A stretch of DNA of 7,910 nucleotides from assembly GCA_023424585.1 (NCBI GenBank), contig JAFADT010000431.1, positions 1 through 7,910 of the forward strand, written 5' to 3'. This document shows positions 1 through 6,058 of this stretch, piece by piece. The stretch comes from Pseudomonadota bacterium (GTDB taxonomy: Bacteria > Myxococcota > Myxococcia > Myxococcales > Myxococcaceae). Below the pieces are notes generated by a model. The model was not told the origin of the DNA. It worked only from the letters and a program-made list of their open reading frames with translations, and did no database searches. The position numbers and the translations under genes were made by a program. The first letter of the stretch is position 1. Every line of letters starts with the position of its first letter.

Positions 1-2
1 AA

Positions 3-833
3 CAGTCTCAGCTCTGGACCGGCCCCTCCGGACGCGCCTGGGTCGAAACGCAGGAGGTGCTCGACGGGATGTTCAAGCCGATTGAAGACCTGCTCGTCGA
101 AGCGGTGGTCGCGAGCTCGGCGCGCCAGGTGCTCGACATCGGCTGTGGCACGGGCAGCACCACGCTCGCCGTCGCGCGGCGGCTGGGCACGGAGGGGCAC
201 TGCACCGGCGTCGATATCTCGGCGCCGATGCTCGACGCCGCCCGCGCCCGGGCCGACCGTGAGGGCACTCCGGCGAGCTTCGTCCGCGCCAACGCGCAGC
301 TGCACACCTTCGAGCCCGCCCACTACGACATGATCATCTCGCGCTTCGGCGTCATGTTCTTCGAGGACCCGGTCCAGGCCTTCGCCAACCTGCGACGTGC
401 CGCGCGGGCGGACGCCACGCTCCTGGCCATCGCGTGGCGGAGCCCCGCGGACAATCCGTTCATGACGACCGCCGAGCGCGCCGCCGCGCCGCTCCTGCCG
501 GACCTCCCGGCCCGCAAGCCGGGCGCCCCCGGGCAGTTCGCCTTCGCGGACGCGAACCGGGTCCACCGCATCCTGGAGGACAGCGGCTGGGCCGGCATCG
601 ACCTCCAGCCCGTCGACGTGACCTGCACCCTGCCCGAGAAGGAGCTGGTCCGTTACCTGTCCAGATTCGGCGCCGTCGGCCGGTACCTCCACGCGGCGGA
701 CGAGCGGACTCGCGCCCAGGTCATCGACACGGTCCGCGCCGCGTTCGACCCCTTCGTCCACGGACCGGAGGTCCGTTACACCGCCGCGTGCTGGCGCATT
801 GGCGCCCGTGCGCCCGCCGCCCAGGGGCGCTGA
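3..833 (+). CDS. Class I SAM-dependent methyltransferase (5' end outside window)
   Basis: Transfers a methyl group from S-adenosylmethionine to an unidentified small molecule or lipid; probably cytosolic. The frame is open to the left edge. The codons before the GTG at 57 read QSQLWTGPSGRAWVETQE, matching the usual N-terminal LWxGPxGRAWVxxQE segment of this family, so GTG 57 is internal and the true start lies outside the window. Counting from that GTG, motif I (VLDIGCGTG) is at residues 25-33, the acidic ribose-binding loop GVDIS at 51-55, and YDMIISRFGVMFFEDP at about 90-105 corresponds to the motif IV/post-motif region of UbiE/Methyltransf_25-type enzymes. The C-terminus has the normal extent and stops at TGA 831-833, so the visible part looks intact. 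It lies upstream of, and in the same direction as, an amidotransferase/nucleotidyltransferase relic pair, about 100 nt away. A role in the same pathway is possible but unproven; the substrate cannot be read from sequence. Confidence 0.88.
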   Translation, partial: QSQLWTGPSGRAWVETQEVLDGMFKPIEDLLVEAVVASSARQVLDIGCGTGSTTLAVARRLGTEGHCTGVDISAPMLDAARARADREGTPASFVRANAQLHTFEPAHYDMIISRFGVMFFEDPVQAFANLRRAARADATLLAIAWRSPADNPFMTTAERAAAPLLPDLPARKPGAPGQFAFADANRVHRILEDSGWAGIDLQPVDVTCTLPEKELVRYLSRFGAVGRYLHAADERTRAQVIDTVRAAFDPFVHGPEVRYTAACWRIGARAPAAQGR

Positions 834-929
834 AGGCACTCCCCGTCGAGGACGTGCCCAAGGAGCCGGGCGCCCGGCTCCAGGCGTCGTCCTCCCCCCG
901 TAAGCGGTACGCATCCAGCGCGGCGGCGC

Positions 930-1507
930 GTGCCCGGCGCTGTCTTGCGAGCCTCCGCGCCGCGGCTCAGGGACCGTTGGAGCCGCGGCGGCGGAGGTCC
1001 AGCGGGTTCTGCTGCGTCTCCCCGCAGGTGGCGCCCTGGGCCTGGGCCCTGCGCACCCAGTTGGTCATCCTCACTGGAGGCAACGACGCGCCGGGGACGG
1101 GCCAGGACGCGGTCCCCGCGCGGAATGAGGCGGAGTCGCTCCTGCTGTCGCTCGCCGCTCGGACGGGGACGCCCGTGCTCGGCGTGTGCCGGGGCGCGCA
1201 GATGCTCGCCCTCGCCGCGGGGATGCGGCTCACGCGCGTGGAAGGCCACGTGCGCGTGCGCCACGCCCTGACGGGCCCGCTCGCCGGCGCGTGGCGGGGG
1301 CCAGCGGAGGTGGCGAGCTTCCACCACTGGGGCGTGGAGGAGGCCTCCATGCCCGCGGGCTGGGACGTCCTCGCGCGCTCGGAGACAGGAGGGATGGAGG
1401 CCTTCGCGAGCAGGGCCCGGCGCGCGCTGGGCATCCTCTGGCACCCCGAGCGCGAGCCGCATCACCTCCCAGCGGTCCTCGAATACCTGGAGGCCCACAC
1501 ACCATGA
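930..1507 (+). pseudogene. Class I glutamine amidotransferase-like (Cj1417-like gamma-glutamyl-CDP-amidate hydrolase), N-terminal frame disrupted
   Basis: The catalytic part is in the frame running to TGA 1505-1507. LVILTGGND begins near 1052. The nucleophile motif GVCRGAQ has its Cys codon at 1187-1189, EGHVRVRH follows, and GILWHPERE carries the His (1442-1444) and Glu (1448-1450) of the class I GATase triad. The EGHV and WHPERE wording fits Campylobacter Cj1417, which releases glutamate from CDP-glutamine, better than trpG- or guaA-type domains. PuuD-type hydrolases are the main alternative. The roughly 70 residues normally before LTGGND are not recognisable in this frame. A possible N-terminal remnant, LRDRWSR near 967-987 (compare the family's RDxxxQRW), lies in a different frame that can begin at GTG 930. 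A slip in the GCG-rich tract around 979-996 would join the two. In-frame GTGs at 854 and 1028 have no well-placed Shine-Dalgarno. The stop overlaps the next start (ATGA), indicating an old translationally coupled pair. Pseudogene status is inferred; a shortened working protein or a sequencing error is possible. Confidence 0.62.
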
Positions 1508-2277
1508 AGGCAATCGTTCTGGCCGCGGGGTTGGGGACCCGCATGGGACTGCTGGCGGCGAACCGGCCCAAGTGTCTGGTGGAGCTGGCGGGGGCGGCGC
1601 TGCTCGACCATCAGCTCGCCGTCTACAAGCACTTCGGCGTGGACGTGACCGTCATGGCCGGGGCGTACCCCGACCAGGTCCGGGCAGGCCGCGACGTGCA
1701 CGTCGTGGTGAACCCCGCCTACACCACCGGCAACATGGTCTCCACGCTGCGCTTCAGCCTGCCGGTGGTGCCCCGCACGGAGCCGGTCCTCGTCGCCTAC
1801 GGAGACATCGTCTTCTCACGCGAGGTGCTGGGCGCGATGCTGGCCGCGACGTGAGACCTCTCCGTCGCCATCGACACGCAGTGGCGCCGCCTCTGGGAGC
1901 TCCGGATGGAGGACCCCACGACGGACTGCGAGTCGCTGCGGCTCGAAGGCGAGCGCATCGTGGACATCGGCTCGCGGGTGCGCTCGGTGGAGGAGGTGCA
2001 GGGGCAGTACATCGGGCTGCTGCGCTTCGGGCCCGGCATGCTGCACTCGCTCCTCGAGCGCTTCGACCGGCGCGTGGCGGAGGACGCCCGGTACTGGAAC
2101 ATCTCCATGACGGGCTTCCTCCAGGACCTCCTCCGCGAGGGTGTGGCCATTCACGCCGTGCCCATCGCGTCCGGCTGGCTGGAGGCGGACAACGGGGAGG
2201 ACCTGCGCCGCTACACCGAGGCCCACGCCTCCGGCGCGCTGGTGGACTTCTGGTCCCCCACGGCCGCTCCGCGCTGA
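1504..2277 (+). pseudogene. Nucleotidyltransferase (Cj1416-like CTP:phosphoglutamine cytidylyltransferase / LicC-like), interrupted by in-frame TGA
   Basis: Starts at ATG 1504 inside the ATGA overlap with the amidotransferase; GGAGG at 1489-1493 is a usable ribosome site. Codons 1-30 give the GT-A/NTP-transferase signature MKAIVLAAGLGTRMG...RPKCLVEL. NPAYTTGNMVSTL follows at 70-82, and AYGDI with the metal-binding Asp at codon 101. Codon 117 (1852-1854) is TGA. The same frame then resumes with DLSVAIDTQWRRLWELRMED, QGQYIGLLRF, NISMTGFLQ and GWLEADNGEDL (second metal-site Asp at codon 229), ending at TGA 2275-2277. The 257-codon length fits the family. The order NTP signature, NM.STL, YGDI, (D)W.(L)W..R..DP, QYIGL, MT.FLQ, W.E.D matches Cj1416, which makes CDP-glutamine from phosphoglutamine; phosphocholine cytidylyltransferase is the main alternative. 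Conserved sequence on both sides of one stop suggests a recent nonsense mutation or a sequence error. The part after the stop could be called separately from ATG 1906, but lacks the catalytic N-terminus. Confidence 0.78.
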
Positions 2278-2281
2278 AGCC

Positions 2282-2797
2282 TCAGATGAGGCGCACCCGC
2301 GGGTCACCCGCGTCCTGGAGCAGCGAGAAGCCGGCGCGGAAGCGCTCCTCGATGCCGGGGACGGAGGGCAGCGCGCGGACGGCCTGGTCCCAGTCCGGCC
2401 AGGTGAGGCGCTCCTCGCGGACGGCGTCGCGGAAGGGCGCGGCGTCCGTGAGGTGGAAGTGTACCTGCCCCACGTCCTGTCGCGGCCCCGCGTTGACGAG
2501 CACCGAGGAGGGCGCCCGCAGCCGGGCGCTGGCGATGAGCCCGAAGAGGCCCGCGCGCAGCCCGGCGTGGCGCGGGTGCGCCAGGGCGAAGACATCCGGC
2601 ACGCCCCGCAGGGGCACCGCGAGGTGGTGGAAGGTGCCGTAGACCGGACGGGGGTGGCGGTAGATGGCGGCCTGCGCCGAGCGCTCCACGGCGGTGAGCG
2701 GCAGCAGCCAGTCCACGTGCGCGAAGCCAAAGCGCACCACCGAGCCGGAGGCGGGCGTCCGCGCCATCCGGAACGCCAGTTGTTTCAGGGTTGCCAT
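2282..2797 (-). CDS. HIT-like (histidine triad superfamily) protein, 171 aa
   Basis: Small, probably cytosolic protein with no signal peptide or membrane segment. FHHLAVPLRGVPDVFAL (residues 56-72) resembles the HxLVxPxxHxxxL strand-helix of HIT proteins. VNAGPRQDVGQVHFHL (101-116) resembles the family's N.G...GQ.V.H.HFH signature. The triad H-x-H-x-H reads Q111-V-H113-F-H115, so the first His is Gln while the central (nucleophile-equivalent) and third His remain. HIT enzymes hydrolyse or transfer nucleoside monophosphates; whether this variant is active, and on what, is unknown. It is somewhat longer than a minimal HIT protein, with an extra C-terminal tail (about 117-171) I do not recognise. 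The ATG at 2797 has AAGGAC 5-6 nt upstream and an in-frame TGA four codons upstream, which fixes the start. It converges with the nucleotidyltransferase relic (4 nt between stops) and lies downstream of the RND operon in the same direction, behind hairpins that probably separate the two. That the gene is real is more certain than the family assignment. Confidence 0.68.
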   Translation of the reverse strand: MATLKQLAFRMARTPASGSVVRFGFAHVDWLLPLTAVERSAQAAIYRHPRPVYGTFHHLAVPLRGVPDVFALAHPRHAGLRAGLFGLIASARLRAPSSVLVNAGPRQDVGQVHFHLTDAAPFRDAVREERLTWPDWDQAVRALPSVPGIEERFRAGFSLLQDAGDPRVRLI

Positions 2798-2835
2798 GAC
2801 CGTCCTTCACGCATGCGTCAGGAGAAGGAGCCGGG

Positions 2836-2862
2836 TCCTCGCGCTGACGGGTTGCGCGAGGA
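2836..2862. repeat. Hairpin in RND-HIT spacer
   Basis: A perfect 9-bp inverted repeat (TCCTCGCGC at 2836-2844, its complement at 2854-2862) with a 9-nt loop. It lies between the RND stop codon and the HIT-like start. On the - strand it is followed by a pyrimidine-rich run. It could be a second, back-up terminator for the efflux operon or a structure in the HIT-gene leader; the sequence does not decide between these. Confidence 0.45.
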
Positions 2863-2885
2863 ACTCTAGGACAGGGGTCCCACGC

Positions 2886-2916
2886 GGAGGCCGTGCGCGG
2901 GCGGCGCACGGCCTCC
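2886..2916 (-). terminator. Probable intrinsic-type terminator hairpin after the RND gene
   Basis: A perfect 13-bp inverted repeat (GGAGGCCGTGCGC at 2886-2898, its complement at 2904-2916) with a 5-nt loop. It begins 11 nt past the stop codon of the RND permease, read on the - strand. The stem is very stable (11 of 13 pairs are G-C). No U-tract follows, as is common for such hairpins in very GC-rich genomes, so classical Rho-independent action is not certain. It may instead act in RNA 3'-end protection. Confidence 0.6.
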
Positions 2917-2927
2917 AGCCCCGCGGG

Positions 2928-5900
2928 TCAGGCGGCGGCGTCAGAGCGCGCCTGGAGCGCCGGCGAGGCCTCGCTGACGGCCACGGTGCGCTGCTTCGCG
3001 ATGAGCAGGTACAGGGCCGGCACGAAGTAGAGGGTGAACATCGTGCCCAGCGCCATGCCCGTCACCAGCACGAGCCCGATGCTGTTGCGCGCCGCCGCGC
3101 CCGGTCCCGACACCAGCACGAGCGGGAAGTGGCCCGCCACCGTGGCCACCGTCGTCATGAGGATGGGGCGCAGACGCTCGGAGGCCGCCTCCTTCACCGC
3201 CTCCAGCTTCGACAGGCCCTGCTCCTGGAGCCGGTTGGCGAAGTCCACGATGAGGATGCCGTTCTTCGCGATGAGCCCCACCAGCGTCACCAGCCCCACC
3301 TGTGAGTAGATGTTGAGCGTGGTGGTGAAGCTGTCCGTGAAGTACGGCATGGTCGGGTTCGGCATCCGCAGGAACGTGGTCACCAGCGCGCCGAAGAGCG
3401 CCAGCGGCACGGACCCGGCGAGGATGATGAGCGGATCCCGGAAGCTGTTGAACTGGGCCGCGAGCACCAGGAAGATCAGCACCACCGCCAGCCCGAACGC
3501 CGGAGCGAACGAGTCCCCCTCCAGGCGCAGCTGCCGGGACTCGCCCGTGTAGTCCAGGCGGTAGCCCGCGGGCAGGATGCGCGAGGCCTCCGTCTCCAGG
3601 TAGGTGAGCGCCTCGTCCAGCGGGCGGATGGCCACGCCGCTGAGCTTGACGGCGTTGAGCTGCTGGAAGCGGTTGAGCGACCGGGGCGCCACCTTGTCCT
3701 GGAGCGACGCGATGGACGACAGCGCCACGAGCTTGCCGTCCGGCCCCGTGACGTGGATGTCCTTGAGCTGCTCCGGGGTGAGGCGCGAGGACCGCAGGAC
3801 CTGCGGGATGACCTTGTAGCTGCGGCCCGCGATGTTGAACCGGTTGACGAAGTTGCCGCCCACCGCGGACCCCAGGTCCATGCCCACGGTCCCCAGGTTC
3901 AGGCCCAGCTGCGCGACCTTCTCGCGGTCGATCTCCAGCTCCGACTGGGGCTGGTCGAGCTTCACGTCGATGATGGGCGGGAAGGCGAACAGCCCGCTCG
4001 CCGTCGCCTTCTCCTGGAGCTGCTGCGCGAAGCCCAGGATCTCATCCGCCTCCGCCGTGGAGGCGATGACGAACTCCACCGGGAAGTTGCCGCCGCCCGG
4101 CAGCGCGGGGGGCTGGAGGGTGAACGTCTGGACCGCCGGGATGGTGTTCACCCGCTCCTGCGCCTCCGCCAGCACCTGGGCGGTGGTCCGCTGCCGCTCC
4201 TTGAACGGCTTCAACACCAGCCCCCAGAAGCCGTTGCTCGGCTGCATGATCTGGAAGTTGAAGCTGGACTCCGGCATCTCCATCAGCGACTCGCTCACCT
4301 TGGACACGGACGGCTTCAGCTGGTCCAGGGTGGAGTTGGACGGGGTGCTGACGATGCCGATGACGAAGTCCTGGTCCTCCACGGGCGCCAGCTCCCGGGG
4401 CGACTGGCTGAACATCATCAGCGCGAGCAGGCTCAGGAAGATCCACGCCGCGTAGACGGGCCCGCGGATGAGCAGCGAGCTGTCCAGGGAGCGGGCATAC
4501 GCGGCCCGCAGGCGCTCGAAGCCGCGGTTGATGATGCCCGCGAGCCCCTTGTCCTCGTGGCCCGCCTTCAGGAGCACGGAGGACATCATCGGCGAGAGCG
4601 TCAACGCCACCACGCCCGACAGGGCCACCGCTCCGGCCAGCGTGAGCGCGAACTCGCGGAACAGCGAGCCGGTGAGCCCGCCCTGGAAGGCGATGGGCGC
4701 GTACACCGCGGCGAGCGTCAGGGTCATGGCGATGATGGGCCCCACCAGCTCCCGCGCGCTCTTGAGGGCGGCGTCCACCGGGCGCAGCCCTTCGCGCAGG
4801 TGGCGCTCCACGTTCTCCACCACGACGATGGCGTCGTCCACGACCAGGCCCACCGACAGCACCACCGCGAGCAGGGTGAGCAGGTTCACCGTGAAGCCGA
4901 ACACCTGCATCAGGAACACCGTGCCGATGAGTGACACCGGGATGGCCACCACCGGCACCAGGATGGAGCGCACGGAGCCCAGGAACAGGAAGATGACGAC
5001 GACGACGATGATGAGCGTCTCGATGAGCGTGCTCACCACCTCGTCGATGGCGTTCTGGATGTAGTCCGTGCCGTCGAAGGCGACGCCGCCGTGGATCTGC
5101 TCGGGGAGGTCCTTCTTGAGCGAGTCCATCTCCTTGCGGATGCGCTGCATGACGTCCAGCGAGTTGGCGTTGGGGAGCGACCAGACGCCGACGAAGACCG
5201 CCGTCTTCCCGTTGAGCGTCACGTCGGTGTCGTAGTCCTCGGCGCCGAGCACCACGTCCGCGACGTCCGCCAGCCGCACCACCGCGCCGCCGTCCTTGCG
5301 GACGATGAGCTGCTTGAACTCCTCCACGGAGCGCAGGCTGGTGTTCGCCGTGAGGTTCACCTGGACGAGCGAGCCCTTCGTCTGGCCCACGGCGGCGAGC
5401 GCGTTGTTGGCGGAGAGCGCCTGCCGGACCTGGATGGGGCTGACGTTGAGCGCGGCCATCCGGTCCGGCTTCATCCACACGCGCATGGCGAACGTGCGCG
5501 CGCCCAGGATGTCCGCGCGCTGCACGCCCTCCACGGAGGACAGCCGGGGCTGGACCACGCGCACCAGGTAGTCGGACAGCTCGTTCAGCTCGAGGAAGTC
5601 CGAGGTGAAGTTGAGGTACCCGATGGCGAACTGGCTGTCCGCGGACTCGATGCCAATCACCGGCACCTGGGACTCGGGCGGCAGGTCGCCGCGAACCTGG
5701 TCCACCTTGGCGCTGATCTCGCTCAGGGCCCGGTTGGAGTCGTAGTTGAGCTTGAGGCGGGCGCGGATGATGGAGACGCCCTGGGAGCTGGTGGACTCGA
5801 CGTAGTCGATGCCGTCCGCCGCGGCGATGACGCGCTCGAGCGGCGTGCTGATGAAGCCACGGACGAGCTCCGCGTTGGCGCCGACGTAGACGGTGGTGAC

Positions 5901-6038
5901 GACGATGTCGGCGTTCTCGCTGCGCGGGTACTGCCGCACGTTGAGGGTGCGCAGGGCCTGGAGGCCGGCGATGATGATGATGAGGTTGACGACCAGCGCC
6001 ACGACGGGACGCCGGATGAACAGGTCGGTGAAGTTCAT
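2928..6038 (-). CDS. RND efflux transporter permease (HAE-1 family, MexI/AcrB-like), 1036 aa
   Basis: Inner-membrane proton/substrate antiporter of a tripartite pump that exports hydrophobic or amphiphilic compounds from the periplasm or membrane. It is full-length for the family. TM1 follows the usual N-terminus (MNFTDLFIRRP). TM2-TM6 lie at about 337-487, TM7 at 527-545 and TM8-TM12 at 845-1013, with two large periplasmic loops at about 30-336 and 546-844. The proton-relay residues are present: D401-D402 in TM4 (GLVVDDAIVVVENV), K925 in TM10 (GLIAKNGIL) and T962 in TM11 (RPILMTT), equivalent to AcrB D407/D408, K940 and T978. The HAE-1 subclass (drugs and other organics) fits better than the heavy-metal HME subclass; the wording resembles MexI/MexW-type pumps. 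The start at 6038 has GGAAGG 7 nt upstream. The adaptor gene ends 20 nt upstream, indicating one operon, and a strong hairpin follows the stop. Compared with AcrB, the TM9-TM10 loop (about 889-911) is longer and the 600-612 segment is short. The substrate cannot be inferred. Confidence 0.97.
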   Translation of the reverse strand: MNFTDLFIRRPVVALVVNLIIIIAGLQALRTLNVRQYPRSENADIVVTTVYVGANAELVRGFISTPLERVIAAADGIDYVESTSSQGVSIIRARLKLNYDSNRALSEISAKVDQVRGDLPPESQVPVIGIESADSQFAIGYLNFTSDFLELNELSDYLVRVVQPRLSSVEGVQRADILGARTFAMRVWMKPDRMAALNVSPIQVRQALSANNALAAVGQTKGSLVQVNLTANTSLRSVEEFKQLIVRKDGGAVVRLADVADVVLGAEDYDTDVTLNGKTAVFVGVWSLPNANSLDVMQRIRKEMDSLKKDLPEQIHGGVAFDGTDYIQNAIDEVVSTLIETLIIVVVVIFLFLGSVRSILVPVVAIPVSLIGTVFLMQVFGFTVNLLTLLAVVLSVGLVVDDAIVVVENVERHLREGLRPVDAALKSARELVGPIIAMTLTLAAVYAPIAFQGGLTGSLFREFALTLAGAVALSGVVALTLSPMMSSVLLKAGHEDKGLAGIINRGFERLRAAYARSLDSSLLIRGPVYAAWIFLSLLALMMFSQSPRELAPVEDQDFVIGIVSTPSNSTLDQLKPSVSKVSESLMEMPESSFNFQIMQPSNGFWGLVLKPFKERQRTTAQVLAEAQERVNTIPAVQTFTLQPPALPGGGNFPVEFVIASTAEADEILGFAQQLQEKATASGLFAFPPIIDVKLDQPQSELEIDREKVAQLGLNLGTVGMDLGSAVGGNFVNRFNIAGRSYKVIPQVLRSSRLTPEQLKDIHVTGPDGKLVALSSIASLQDKVAPRSLNRFQQLNAVKLSGVAIRPLDEALTYLETEASRILPAGYRLDYTGESRQLRLEGDSFAPAFGLAVVLIFLVLAAQFNSFRDPLIILAGSVPLALFGALVTTFLRMPNPTMPYFTDSFTTTLNIYSQVGLVTLVGLIAKNGILIVDFANRLQEQGLSKLEAVKEAASERLRPILMTTVATVAGHFPLVLVSGPGAAARNSIGLVLVTGMALGTMFTLYFVPALYLLIAKQRTVAVSEASPALQARSDAAA

Positions 6039-6058
6039 GGGTTCGCCTTCCGCGTCCC

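Noticed and set aside
1028..1507. PuuD (gamma-glutamyl-GABA hydrolase) call for the amidotransferase
   Set aside because: The coupled nucleotidyltransferase and the EGHV/WHPERE wording fit the Cj1417 type better, and no putrescine-degradation genes are nearby; kept only as an alternative.
776..1513. - strand frames opposite the amidotransferase (776-1513, 967-1434)
   Set aside because: Low-complexity translations with no recognisable motifs; the + strand carries the conserved GATase signature.
1852..1854. TGA as a selenocysteine codon
   Set aside because: No SECIS-like stem-loop is evident just downstream, related nucleotidyltransferases are not known selenoproteins, and the position is not a catalytic Cys/Sec site.
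2279..2292. GCCTCA-GA-TGAGGC palindrome at the convergent stop codons
   Set aside because: Six-base arms with a 2-nt centre cannot form a stable hairpin; not credible as a bidirectional terminator.
4042..5478. A 478-codon - strand frame inside the permease
   Set aside because: It is a shifted frame of the permease, rich in Arg/Gly/Ala/Pro with no domain pattern.
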